A stretch of DNA of 64,000 nt from Agrostemma githago (GCA_958450325.1 OY288261.1:13753277-13817276), one strand, 5' to 3'; counted from the first letter of the stretch, positions 23,966-35,114 are shown. The notes: a model not told the origin generated them from the letters alone. Made by a program: numbers and translations.

Positions 23966-24472
23966 CACCATATTTAGAATTAGTAAAAATTATATATTTC
24001 AGTAGCTTCAGTCATATTATCATTCCATCATTTCAGATTCTTTAAACTCTAAATTAACATAATTTAAATTCCATTCATAATTTAAAAACTCTAGCACTAA
24101 TAATAATTTAAATTCCATTCATAATATAGTTGACCTAATACATCCGACATATATAGCATCGGACATACATTCCGACATATATTCAATTCATTAACATATA
24201 TTAAAACTAATAATAACACATAGTTAACTAATACTATCGACGTACATAGCAAATTTTTTTAAAAAAAATAAACTTAACATTAAACATGCCAGCTGTCTAC
24301 AATACAAATTTGAAAATGTGTTGTTAGTACAACACAATGTACCATCTAAACCGTCCAACATCAACACACATAATATATTAATTTTCCTAATAGATTTGTT
24401 ATACATGATCAAGTTTTTTTTTTCAGCCACTCCCACCGATCTGAACACATAATAGTTTCATAGGTTTAATGT
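23966..24472. other. AT-rich spacer with short direct repeat
   Basis: No gene seen. AATTTAAATTCCATTCATAA occurs twice within about 60 bp (about 24060-24125). Confidence 0.5.
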
Positions 24473-24994
24473 TCACCAGATGCACTCAACATCCCTGAAT
24501 ATGTCCTTGATTTTCTCTTCAATTTCATCATAAACTTCAGTATTAGCTGCTGACACCCCTGATACCCCCTTATACTTCAACTCCAAATCAACATCAGCGA
24601 ACTGACAGCCCTCTCCAAGTAAATCAGTATCATTTCTTGATGCAATCCATACATGTGCACCTTTCCCACGCTCACTCCTACTCATGTAATTCACCTTTCC
24701 CTTTCCACAGACCTCGAAATTGCGCTCAAGTTTGAAAGCAAACTCATAATTCTTTTCCCCCCTTTCAAACTCTATCACCACTATCCTTCTAAAAGTGTTC
24801 CCCCGACCCCATAATCCCTTTGCCTTAGCCACAGGATATCCCATAGACCTTAGTTTGTCCCTAAGGGAGTTGAAACTCTTTCTTGAAACTGTCCCCCTAA
24901 TATCTACGTGATATGGCATGTTAGCCATTATGCATGTTGCATGGTAGACATATTCCTTCCTCTCATCTTTCTTAACCCTCTTATCTCTATGCAT
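24473..24994 (-). CDS. Hypothetical protein with XS-like domain (173 aa)
   Basis: An uninterrupted minus-strand ORF with ATG at 24994 and a plausible end at 24473. The order EYVYHATCIMANMPYH near the start, RRIVVIEFERG in the middle and KGAHVWIASRNDTDLLGEGC towards the end resembles the XS domain of SGS3/FDM-type RNA-directed DNA methylation proteins, which binds RNA. I see no zinc finger (zf-XS), coiled coil or XH domain, so it would be an XS-only fragment. It lies within the Helitron segment, opposite to the RPA-like gene, and may be captured cargo. The start codon is simply the first in-frame ATG. The family assignment is by eye and moderate. Confidence 0.5.
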   Translation of the reverse strand: MHRDKRVKKDERKEYVYHATCIMANMPYHVDIRGTVSRKSFNSLRDKLRSMGYPVAKAKGLWGRGNTFRRIVVIEFERGEKNYEFAFKLERNFEVCGKGKVNYMSRSERGKGAHVWIASRNDTDLLGEGCQFADVDLELKYKGVSGVSAANTEVYDEIEEKIKDIFRDVECIW

Positions 24995-26440
24995 CTTTTT
25001 TTACTCCTTATTACTTTGTTTTTTTTGTTAGTTTATCTGAGATTTTGAAAAAGTACCATATTCCAACCCCTATTTATAGTCCATATTTCAGTAAGAACTG
25101 AAAAGACAGTATTGAATATCGAACAAGTGTATAATGTTCCGGAAATTGTTATTAACATTATACATTTTCAATTTTTCTTTGGCTGTGTGTTCCCAACACA
25201 GTTCCTGTTAGATTCTTTGAATGACTCTCAATTCATTTTCAATACAAGCAATCAATTGCATTAAACAGTAGAAGCTATTCCCCATAATCATTAATGCATA
25301 TTAAAAATCAAATCTGGAATTACCTCATCCCACGCCATTTCATTTTTGATTCTCTCTTTCTTTGACTGGTTTCTGTATCTTCATTTCAATCCTTTCGACT
25401 GTAGTTGAAAGCTTGTGTCTTTGTTCATCCCTTCACGCCATGCCCACGTTTTCTCCTTGAGTTTTCGGTCATCAACAAAGCACATGTAACACGAATATCG
25501 ATACGATTTCATACTTATATTCCAGATTTTCTTTTTTAAACGAATAAATTTAATAAACAAAATGATACCAAAAATAAAAACATACATATCTGACCTTTTA
25601 TCGTTCATTCATCCGTATTAAGATTAGATCTTTAATCGACTTTGCTTGAAACTCCGTTGATTTAAAGTTCTGTGCGGTTGATTGTACTTGATCGTCCATG
25701 ACGCTGGTTTTTATCTTCATTATGTGGGTATGGGAAGGGATGAGGATGAGAATGAGAATGGGGGTTTTACGTTTTCTAAACCTAACATTTGTTTGTGGAC
25801 CCTAATTCATGTCCGTTTTTGAGATGTGAATTCAAGTACTCGATTTGTCGGTAAACGTTTGTATGTACTACTTCGTAGAAGTTGTTATACCTCTTTTCTA
25901 AAGCCGTTTTACGATTAGCGATCACCTTTAAAAAATAAAAATCAGACACATTTGTTATAACGTTCCGTTCCTTTACGTACTTATAGTCTTGAATAGCTAA
26001 CGTATTACGATAGCAACGTAGTACTAATATATTTATATTGCCATCGGTCATGTTGACGTTATGTACAATAATATTACATGTCATTACGATTATATCTCCC
26101 CGTATACTCCGGACGCTATATTTACGACCTTTTAAATTATTTTTACAGAATTACCCTATTTGTTGTTCTATAATAAGAAGTTAAAACTACTTCACCTCAC
26201 AGTAGTAGGTGAAGTGTTACTTACATTATTTTTATTTACGTTGTCTTCCTTTTTTTGCTTTCACACACACACACACCTTCTTCTTCTTTTGCGTAAGTTG
26301 TGGTATATCTGATTCCCATCCTTTACTTTTATAAAAGACAATGTCAAGTCACGTATGTACTGCTCACCCAATACTCTATGATCTATATTATTTTGACAAG
26401 CGTGTCGTATTTTTTTATCGAACATCCTCTTCTCTCAACT
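24995..26440. other. Non-coding part of the Helitron before its 3' end
   Basis: Only small ORFs (25608-25381 and 26084-25782 on minus) without recognisable domains. A 9-bp-stem hairpin ACTTCACCT/AGGTGAAGT is at 26189-26215 and a short (CA)n tract near 26262. Otherwise nothing seen. Confidence 0.45.
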
Positions 26441-26468
26441 CCGTGACGTGTCACGGGTATAACACTAG
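26441..26468 (+). other. Helitron 3' terminus 1 (hairpin plus CTAG)
   Basis: Stem CCGTGAC/GTCACGG, then 8 nt, then CTAG, next base T. The hairpin-to-CTAG spacing equals that of the two other Helitron ends in the window. Confidence 0.8.
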
Positions 26469-26563
26469 TCTTACCCTTAAATATATCTTTCAATCAGTTT
26501 TGATATTTTTAGACATATAAACTCTATGACTGAATACGTACATGATTAATTAGACATACAATA
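26469..26563 (+). repeat. Inverted repeat arm 1 (partner 28944-29042)
   Basis: The sequence downstream of the Helitron CTAG end matches 28944-29042 in reverse complement, including ACATATAAACTCT and GAATACGTACATGATTAAT. It ends abruptly at 26563. Confidence 0.75.
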
Positions 26564-27880
26564 TAATTTATTATTTTTCATTTATTGTTCGATGACGTCA
26601 ACCTATATATTATATTTGTATTACGATTATTGCATGACGATAATTTCGATATTAAATATTAATATCGCAATATCAACTATTTGTATTCTAAAAATAAAAA
26701 ATAAAGAATTATTTTAAATATATTTATGAAAATTTCAAAAAAATTAATATATTTAATATTTATAATAATGTTATAAGAATAATAATTTTACATAAATTTT
26801 ATGTAAATAAATGTTACATTAATTGAATTGAGTTGATCATTTATGTACGTAGGATAATCATCGATTTTTATTTTTAGTAACTCTGACAATCAATATGAAT
26901 AACATCTCTTATGATAATTATTTCGTGTAGAGTATAATTTATAAATGACATCTTTTATAGAGTATTATTTCGTATAAAGTATAAATAGCATCTTAGAGAG
27001 AGAGAGAGAAATATAACGATGCCCTAAAATATTATTTTTTACAATCTTCAATATATTAATGTATTTAATGTTAAATATTTATCAAACAAAATATTAATAT
27101 TACGTTTTTTTTAAATATATTTAATATTCCTAATAATGTGAAATTTGAAATGTTAAAATAATAGTGATACTTTAACATAAATGTTAGAGTATATGTTATA
27201 TGAATAATAAAAGTAAATAAATAATGTAAATGTTACATAAAATGGATTAAGTTGAAAACGTATATATGTAGGATGATTAACAATTAGCAATTATATATTT
27301 TTCAGTAATATAGATTACAGAATTTTAAGATGTTAAATTACAGAATTTTAAGATGTTAAATTAATAATAATTTACCATAAATTTTATATGAATAATTATA
27401 TAATTATACTCGTATGAGTAGTCGTATAATATAAATACAGATTATTCATATAAATACTCGTAGGGGATGATATATACTGTATCTAGTAGGATGATTATTA
27501 GCATTTTCTATATATAATATGGATTGATTTTATATAGATACATGTGAGGCCGCCATGTCAGCGAAGGGATGCATCCACGCTGCCATGTCAGCAGTGGATG
27601 ATGATATATAAGGACACCAAGTTTTTTAAGTCCATAAGTCTTTGTATTAACTCTTGGATGATGATAATTGAAGGGCTAAGATTTGATGTGTAGTGTGTGA
27701 TGTTCAATGCAACAAAAAAAAAGAACCTATAGCATTTAAGGAGCTTTCTTTTCCCAAAATTGATTACTATGTAGTTTTTTTAGGTAAACCAAAATACATA
27801 TATTAATGTTCAAAGGTAGTCAATAATATGAGAGTCTTATTTGTTATTTTTGATATATAATTTATCGTATTTTTCGTTAT
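26469..27880. other. Very AT-rich DNA, no gene
   Basis: No coding sequence. The first 95 bp form one arm of an inverted repeat with 28944-29042. A GC-richer patch at about 27545-27600 contains the repeated word GCCATGTCAGC. A TCTATATATAATATGG stretch at 27507 resembles Helitron 5' starts but is preceded by T, not A, so it is not called. Confidence 0.45.
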
Positions 27881-27894
27881 TGCTACAGTATAAT

Positions 27895-28255
27895 TTTATT
27901 GATCTGAAGTTACAAAACATATGAACTGAAATTACAAAACATATTAACTGAAGTTACAATATATATGATCTGAAGTTACAAAATATATGAACTGAAGTTA
28001 CGTGATATATAAACTGAAGTTACAAAAATATATGAAATGATTAGAATTGAAGTTACAAAAATGGATTAGAGTTACAACATACGATCTAAATTTACAAAAT
28101 ATGTGATATGAAGTTACAAAATATGTGAACTGAAGTTACAAAATATGTGGAGTGAAATTACAAATATATATGAACTGATTAGAATTGAAGTTACAATATA
28201 CGATCTGAAGTTACAAAATATGTGAACTGAAGTTACAAATATATGGACTGAATTA
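27895..28255 (+). repeat. Minisatellite of about 22-bp units
   Basis: About fifteen degenerate units of the type GAACTGAAGTTACAAAATAT run head to tail, some expanded with an extra GATTAGAATTGAAG piece. Non-coding. Confidence 0.85.
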
Positions 28256-28324
28256 AGAGCATGCACCATTATGAATATAATGTTAAAGGATTCAGTAAAA
28301 TTGAACAAAAACTGAAAATTGTTA

Positions 28325-29680
28325 ACGTTACTCAACCCCGCAAAAAATAAGGTGGGAGCGTAATATGAAAACCTATCAAACGGGTCCAGCAGATCGGGTC
28401 ATACGGGCCGAATCCAAATACGAGTCGAATCAAATATGAGTCGGGTTATACGGGTCAAGGGATCGGGATCGGGTTAGAGTTAGGGTCAAAAATAGTTTCG
28501 AACGCCTATATTTTTCACCAACTTTTTAAGTCCATTTAAAAAAAATAATTTTAATATAATAATTTTATTATATTAAAAGTATTATTATTATAATCTTTAA
28601 TAGTAATGTCTTTGCTTCAAAAAAATTAATTCAAATTTTAAAATTATTTTATTATTAAATGATAAAAAAAAGGTTGTATTAAATTGAATATTTGTAATTC
28701 AAAGTATGGAGTATTTACTTTTTAATTATAAGGTCCAAAGATAATGTTGAATTTAGATATTTTATTAATTCAATATCACTGATCGAACGGGTCGAATGGG
28801 CTGAGTCAGGTTTCGACCCTAAATTAACGGGTCATATTGTGGTCGGTCAAACGGGTTGTGGGTCGAAAAGATGGGTTCACGACCCTAAAAATGGGTTGAT
28901 TGCAAACATCAAAACTGAATCTAAATATTTTAATTGATTTAAATAATTAATCATGTACGTATTCGGTCCTATAAAGAGTTTATATGTCTAAAAATACTGA
29001 GAGCAAAACCGATTGAAAGATATTTAAAGGTAAGATTAGTATCAGGACTTTGCTTATAATTTCGTTTATGGGTCTGAACTCTGATCTTTAACTTTACGGA
29101 CAAGGGTTAATAATTAACACCGTCAATTAACGTTATTCAACCCCTGAAAAAATAAAGCAGATCGGAAGCATAATATGTATACCTGTCAAATGGGTCAAGC
29201 GGGTCGGGTCATACGAGTCGGGTCCAAATAGAGGTCGGATCAAATATGAGTTGGGCTATACGAGTAACAGTTCGGATTAGGGTCAGAAATAGTTTCGAAC
29301 GCTCATATATTTTTTACAAACTTTTTACGTCCAACAAAATATTTTTAACATTAATTTTTTTTTAAAATTTTAATATTATTATTGTATTCTTTAATAATAA
29401 TGCTTATGTTTTAAAAAATAATTAATTCAATTTTTAAAATTAGTTTACAATTAAATGATAAAAAAAGTTGTATTAAATTGAATATTTGTAATATAAAATA
29501 CAGAGTATTGATTATAAATCCAAGTATAATATTTAGATACAAATATTTTATTTTATTTTAATAAATTCTCACTGACCGAACGGGTTGATTAGAGTTTCGA
29601 TTATAGATTAACGAGTTATTTTGGGTTCGATCAAACAAATTGTGGGTCTAAAACATGGATTATGACCATAAAAGGGTGGT
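28325..29680 (+). repeat. Diverged tandem duplication of about 0.8 kb
   Basis: Segments 28325-28900 and 29130-29680 align in order over most of their length (AACGTTA-TCAACCCC, CGGGTCGGGTCATACG-like words, ATAGTTTCGAACGC). Offset about 805 bp; many substitutions and indels, so it is older than the other duplications here. No gene. Confidence 0.75.
28944..29042 (-). repeat. Inverted repeat arm 2 (partner 26469-26563)
   Basis: On the minus strand it continues beyond the partner's Helitron boundary as GATACTAATCTTACC, so it represents the uninterrupted version of that site. Confidence 0.72.
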
Positions 29681-29898
29681 GGGGGGGGTCGATTTCTTTT
29701 TTCTTGTAAATTTTTGAGATAGTATGATCATGTTCCTTTTAGTTTTTTAGTTAATCAGTATGATAATGCACATACATAGTACCACGAATAATCTTTTTCT
29801 AATACATATTTAATTTGAGTTCATATATGATATGAATTATATCTAATTCATAATTTTTACTTTTATTTCAATTTATATATAACACAACTATAAACTAA

Positions 29899-29928
29899 CC
29901 CGTGAATCTTCACGGGTGATAAAACTAG
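29899..29928 (+). other. Helitron 3' terminus 2 (hairpin plus CTAG)
   Basis: Stem CCCGTGA/TCACGGG with a 4-nt loop, 8-nt spacer, CTAG at 29925-29928, next base T. Its 5' end could not be fixed; the AT-rich DNA upstream, including the minisatellite and duplication, may belong to it. Confidence 0.75.
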
Positions 29929-30217
29929 TTCAAAGTGAATACTGAGTAAAACATTTGCGACCATATTTATATAAACTTGCGAATACTTTTTGTTATATTT
30001 TTCTGATATTTATTTATTTATTTATTATCATAAATAAATGTTATGATTTGTATTTCATAATCATTTGAAGTGAAGTGTTGACTTTTATTGTGTTTCTTTA
30101 ATTAAATTGATTGTTTCCTTAATTGGAAATAGGGGGTTTTGGAGGGAAAAAATTGTTAGGGTGTTACTGTTTTAAGTTATAAGGGGGATTATAGAAGAAG
30201 AAATATCTAAGACTCAT
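29929..30217. other. Unassigned flank left of the tandem retroelement array
   Basis: AT-rich, nothing recognised. Homology to the array starts at about 30218 without LTR end or target duplication, so the array is truncated on this side. Confidence 0.6.
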
Positions 30218-30519
30218 ATTCAAGGATGGGACGTGTCAGTAAGCGGTACACCCATATCCTCAAAGGCAAACTCCCACGCAATTTCAAGATGGAGATTGTC
30301 TGTAAACAGACAAATCCAAGACTTTTTTAGTAGAAAGTCCCCACGTCGTTATTGACATCTATCGAGGCATGATTTCTATCTTTTGGCTGGCGAGCCTTTC
30401 ACGCAAGTCTAATGGACTCTAAACGACCCGATCGGAAGTCTGCCAGGTCTTAATCCTCGATTGGCCTGGTAGCTACTCTGACTTTCGCCTTGTCCAAGCC
30501 TCAGTCAGAGTGGGGGCTC
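30218..30519 (+). mobile_element. Truncated 3' tail of a third internal region
   Basis: Matches 37444-37745 and 44700-45001 almost base for base, ending in the hairpin and PPT before LTR1. Its 5' side is lost, so the array once extended further left or was cut on insertion or deletion. Confidence 0.9.
30504..30519 (+). other. Polypurine tract before LTR1
   Basis: GTCAGAGTGGGGGCTC directly precedes TGTAGACACCC. An 8-bp inverted repeat ACTCTGAC (30475-30482) / GTCAGAGT (30504-30511) places the PPT at the foot of a hairpin. Confidence 0.75.
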
Positions 30520-31120
30520 TGTAGACACCCGCATTTTGACCGCCAGATGTCTATAGTAGGTCCCGCCAAACACCCGATGATGATAGGACGCAAACGTGCT
30601 TTAATGGACTCGGATATGGGCTCGAAATGATGGACATTTGGTTTAGGCTTATTAGGGAGTACAAATCTCACAGAACGGACCTCAAATCCAGGCCCAGTGG
30701 GTCGTTTCGAGTCAAATGAGACTAATTTGAGTCGATTCCGACACCGGGGGTAAAACCGTCTTTTAGCGACCGAGTCAAACCCGGTCAAAGATATTTTTTC
30801 CCGAGTCACACGAGCTGGCCGTGACACTACACGGCTGATTCGGACTCAAACACCAAAAAAATCAGCTTCAAATAATATTAAACAAATCCGTTTAAGGATA
30901 GAATTCGATCTCAAGTAGGAATTCTATCCGGAAATCGAATCAGACATCGACCGACGTCCAAATACTCGGCCGAGACAGCCGAATACTCGGCCAAACACTC
31001 CCCAACCAGCCGAGATGTTTGCTTCTTCACCAAGAAACGAGAAGTTTATTCCCTTACGAACTCTCGTATTTCCTATCCAAACCGGTATTTCTTGCCACAC
31101 AAGCAAGGCTACCTCGACTC

Positions 31121-31130
31121 CTATAAATAG
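31121..31130 (+). promoter_or_regulatory. Putative TATA box, LTR1
   Basis: CTATAAATAG in the context CGACTCCTATAAATAGGACC, conserved in LTR2 (38347-38356), LTR3 (45604-45613) and the Tat LTR. Probable core promoter of the element. Confidence 0.6.
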
Positions 31131-32666
31131 GACCTCATATTCAACGACTTTAGGACACGATTTCATACACGATTAACAATTACACACACCAATTTTTCAG
31201 CAACCAAAAATATAAACATCCGTCATCCTCGATATCAAAAAAGGCAATACAAAGCAAATCTCGAAGTATCCTCGAAGTCCCGACGAAACCGTCCCAGCCA
31301 GCCGAACCCCACGTCCCACATGACCAAAAAACGCACCAATCCGCACCACCTTAACTCACCCACATCATCTCGACGCTCCCGTGTCTAAGCCACCGTCCGA
31401 CGAGCCTTATACCGAGAACGCAAAGCATGTAGGTTGAGGGTGTAAATCAAACCCGAATCTTCTTCCTTTCTCTCTCTTTCTCACGCTTTTTCTTCTTTTT
31501 TTTAGTTTTCGTCGGTCGTTTCATATTTTAATATGGGTCGTTCATCGCATATATTTTTCTAATATCGATATTATCAAAAACTATTTTCATATTAACAAAC
31601 ATTCTTAAGATGCAATATCAACTCTATAGTTGAATGTTGTAACAAAAGGAATTAAATCAAAACTCGACGATATAAAGTCGTTACATCTTTTTCTTTTCCT
31701 TTTTTTCGTTCAAACTTTTATTTTTATCTCATTTTTTTTACAAAACCTTTTTTAATTCATTCCGACTACTCGATATCGATTTCATAATCGAATATCGGGT
31801 ACGACGAATATCGAAAGCATGAATCGAATACAAATTAATTCATATTTTGTACGCGATTTATCAAAATTAGCAATTTCGAACAAAAAAAAATAAAATCGGA
31901 CAGACCCGCACGCGAGTCGCGCCACACCCAGGCGAATCGCGCACGGGCCTGAAATCCGAGTCGTTTTTTTAGCTTTCTTCGTTCGTTTTATTTTATTTAT
32001 TCTACGAAATGATTTCAAAATTTACATCTTTTCTAAAACTATTCCGAATATTTGATATTGATTTCGTAGTCAACTATTAAATATAACGAATATCGAAAAT
32101 ATGGGATCGAGTGCGAATTATGCAATATTTGTACGCGGTTTAATAAAAACGTCGAGTCTTCGAAAATCGTCTCAAAAATCAGACCGACACGCGACTCGAC
32201 GGCATCCCGGGCGAGCCGCGCGGCCGGCTGCCTCGACCCCCTTTTTTCTCGTTTTTTATTATTTTTTTTCGAACTTCGTTTTTTATACAAAACATCGTTT
32301 TTAACAATATTTTCCAGATTTCGATTAATATTTATTTATTTTTTGATCTCGTATATTTATTTGCTAACTCGTTTTCTCGTGTTTGTAGCTTTTTATTTGT
32401 TTTTATCGTTTTATTAGACTAAAACGAACTCACATGCTAAAAATAACTTTGACGTTATTAGTTTAATATGCATTAAACGACTTAGCAACCCATTTTATTT
32501 TTCTCACATGCTTAGGAAAATAATGTTTGCATATCATTCAACCGTCGAACTAACCCGTGTACACCAAAAACGAACGATATCTTAGTAAAGGCCGCTAAGT
32601 GCGGGCGGGGTTGGGTGTTCTTAGTGAACTTCCCAACACGTACCCTCACCCCTTACTCAGAACCGT

Positions 32667-32687
32667 GGTTTCCGGATGTCCGAAACC
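32667..32687 (+). other. Conserved LTR hairpin, LTR1
   Basis: GGTTTCCGGATGTCCGAAACC folds into a 9-bp stem with one bulged C and a TG loop, extended by another T-A pair outside. Present at 39919-39939 (LTR2), 47176-47196 (LTR3) and in longer form in the Tat LTR (18381-18409). Confidence 0.7.
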
Positions 32688-32973
32688 ATTGGCAACGAGA
32701 GTCATTCAATATACGATTAACCGCCCAGTCGGCATCGGTATCGATATGCAAAGGGACGAGCCCAATAAACTCTGACATCGGAAATGGGCCGTATTTTGTA
32801 TACGGCCCACTACGACATAGAGTGGGCTCGAACGGTTCCGAATAACCACAAAATTCGGTGGCGACTCCTACTTCGATTTAAATTTCAATTTGACCATCTC
32901 ATATGGAGATTCATTCGCATCCCCAAACCCGCGCGTGGCCGCGTCGGGGTGGACCTATGTCATGTCCACAATT

Positions 32974-32991
32974 TGGCGACTCCGCTGGGGA
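32974..32991 (+). other. Primer-binding site after LTR1
   Basis: TGGCGACTCCGCTGGGGA, 3 nt after the LTR end, identical to the Tat PBS. Confidence 0.88.
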
Positions 32992-33942
32992 TTAACTGAT
33001 GAGTCACTTACCATCGGCATCCCTAAGGTGAGACTCGAAAAGAAATCGTTCGAATAGTAATGTACACGTTTTAGTTCAATGGGCCATGCATAACCCAATC
33101 TTTCCCGGGCCGGTTACTTGTGACCGACGTCCCACTATACCACGGTGCATTCCTACATGGGTGCGCTAAAGACATCGATGGTGGAACTCGTCTAGGTTTT
33201 GCGGCATGTCCTAAGACCAACTCGGCTTAGGGAGTCCGTCCTCATACGAGAAAGCCATCGTTGTTGGTATAGACCCTATTAGACCGACCGAGACTTAGAC
33301 TAAGAGCATACATGGTGTCGTTATACTGTTTCCGTGACTACATGCTACTTGGTCCGTGTCTCATCCTTTTTTTTAAAAAAACCGAGTTTTCAAAAAAAAA
33401 CTTGCATCTTTTTCGGAAACCATCCATTTTTCAAAACCCGGAAAGCTACCGAATTTAGGACTTATGATTTTGACTCAAAATAGCCTATTTTTAGCCGGTA
33501 TGCTGTCCAAACTTTTTCAAAAATTCAAAATCTCGGCCCGATAAACCTTTTTTCCGATTTTCAAAAAGATCGGGCCGTCCAACCCAACTTTGCTCGGTTT
33601 TCAAAATTCAAACCCTCTTCTTCTTAGGACTTCCCGTATTTAGTAGTGTCGGGTCTTGTCATAAGTAGTAAGAGTCCATAGCGTCGAAAATCCGTCGATC
33701 TTACATCACGGGTTTCCACCCCATCCCAAGTCCGCCTTATTAGTCAAGGCACGGCCCACCTACGTAGGACAAACTCCTACAAAGGGAAGCCCACTTACAC
33801 AGTCGAGTCCAAAGTCTGGGTTTAGCTCACACGTAGGTCTTTCTTCACACGGGACTAGGCCCATTCTGCCGAAATCCTAAAGAAAGCCCACCATCCACGA
33901 GTCACCCGTCTAGGAGTCGGTCTTCAGCCTCACTCGGGAGCT

Positions 33943-34120
33943 ACCCTTTAGCGTAGCGATCAATCACGGTTACTCTAAGGGTCAGGTCTTACACGTGTTG
34001 TCTCACGTATCCCACTTTCGAGTCACTTAGGTGTCACACCATCTGAGTCATGTCTAAGCCCTTAGTCTCACTTGGGGGCTATTCTCCGACGGAGCGATTA
34101 ATCACAGTCACTCCGAGAAT
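33943..34120 (+). other. Two related 40-nt leader stem modules (copy 1)
   Basis: Modules at 33943-33982 and 34081-34120 share the core GCGATNAATCAC and a similar upstream context (CTCACTYGGGRGCT). Their outer 6 nt pair in each (ACCCTT with AAGGGT; ATTCTC with GAGAAT) but with different bases, so three pairs differ by compensatory changes. Function unknown; a packaging, dimerisation or translation signal in the leader RNA is conceivable. Confidence 0.6.
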
Positions 34121-34277
34121 CATACCCCGCGCATTTGTCTTAGGAGAGTCTAACCCGAGTCAAACTGGAGTCGTCTCTCCTCCCGCGCTATTTCCTATGC
34201 CTTGGTGTATTTGAGTTCTGAAGCAACTTTCCTGATTACGCGACATTCTTACAGACAGGCCGCCCTTCACCCGAACC

Positions 34278-35114
34278 ATGACTAAGGACTCCATTGATCA
34301 ACTGACCGCCTCGTTGGCCAAGATCCAAGATCAACTGAACCAGATGAGGGGAGACCAAACCGCCATTGCCACCCGTTTGAGTACCTTGGAACAAAGGACT
34401 CCTAAGGTCGGGAATGAAACCACTGGGCCCATAGCTGAACTGGCCAACGCAGTCCGCAAGCTGGAGGAACAGGTCCACCTGTCGACCAACAATTCAATTC
34501 ATACGGAAAATGCTCGTTCCTATTCACCTTTGACTGACGAGCTGCCCGCTAACCTCAACCTGACGGGCCTACCAATGTTCGACGGGACTGAAGACCCGGT
34601 ATTACATATCCGGGCTTTCAAAGAATTCATGGCCATCAAAGGAGTGAAATCAACCATGTTCAAGCACCTGTTTGCTTCCTCCCTCGAATAGCACCCGAAA
34701 GCCTGGTACTACAGGCTTAACTCCAAGAAGTACAAGACTTGGGATGACGTGGCGTCGGAATTCGCTCGGAATTATGCCGATAATACCGAGATCCAGACCA
34801 CGATGCGTACTTTAGAAGTCATGGCCCAAGAGCCCAAGGAAGGTTTCACTAAGTACCTTCAAAGGTGGAGGGCCGAGAGTGTGAAGTTGGTAGACAAGCC
34901 CAACGAGAAGACACTAGTGGAGGCGTTCATCAACAACCTCCTACCTTCCTACCGCATCCATATTAGGTATGCCGACATTTCCAACTTTGCAGTGCTTACC
35001 GAAATGGGCATTAGAATTGAAGATGATCTTCGACATAATGAAGATTTGGGTGAAGCTTCTACTGAAGGCTGTATTGGACATCAACTCGAGTCCTCAGAAG
35101 CCGACGACAAATGA
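34278..35114 (+). pseudogene. gag fragment, internal region 1, with in-frame stop
   Basis: Begins MTKDSIDQLTASLAKIQDQL as in the intact second copy. A TAG at 34689-34691 (CTCGAATAG against CTCGAGAAG in copy 2) cuts it after 137 codons; the same frame then stays open to 35114. N-terminal coiled coil and gag core are as in copy 2. Confidence 0.9.

Larger units (their letters stand above)
20361..26468 (+). mobile_element. 3' portion of a Helitron carrying an RPA-like gene
   Basis: The right end has the Helitron signature: a 16-nt hairpin CCGTGACGTGTCACGG (26441-26456), 8 nt, then CTAG (26465-26468) followed by T. A diverged inverted copy of the downstream flank (28944-29042, minus strand) reads straight through A/TCTTACC at the expected insertion point, acting as a paralogous empty site. 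Upstream lies an RPA70-like gene, a known cargo of plant Helitrons. The left part, where Rep-helicase would be, is cut off by the Tat LTR at 20360 and not in the window. The 3' end is well supported; membership of the whole interval is inferred. Confidence 0.6.
30520..32970 (+). repeat. LTR1 of the gag-only array (2451 bp)
   Basis: Starts TGTAGACACCC, ends CATGTCCACA, followed by the PBS. Compared with LTR2 and LTR3 it lacks about 24 bp (the ATATTATTTTCACAAACCG-type stretch near 39593) after TTATTTGCTA at about 32370. Otherwise nearly identical. The minus-strand ORFs of 80-108 codons within it occur in all LTRs through DNA identity and are not supported as genes. Confidence 0.92.

Noticed and set aside
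27507..27525. Possible Helitron 5' end (TCTATATATAATATGG)
   Set aside because: The preceding base is T instead of the expected A, and no second copy is available in the window to confirm it.
27895..28255. CRISPR-like spacing of repeats
   Set aside because: Units are degenerate and head to tail without unique spacers, and the context is plant nuclear DNA; it is a minisatellite.
30501..30827. 108-codon minus-strand ORF repeated at 37727 and 44983
   Set aside because: It starts inside the LTR and runs backwards over the LTR/PPT junction; recurrence is due to the array, not coding constraint.
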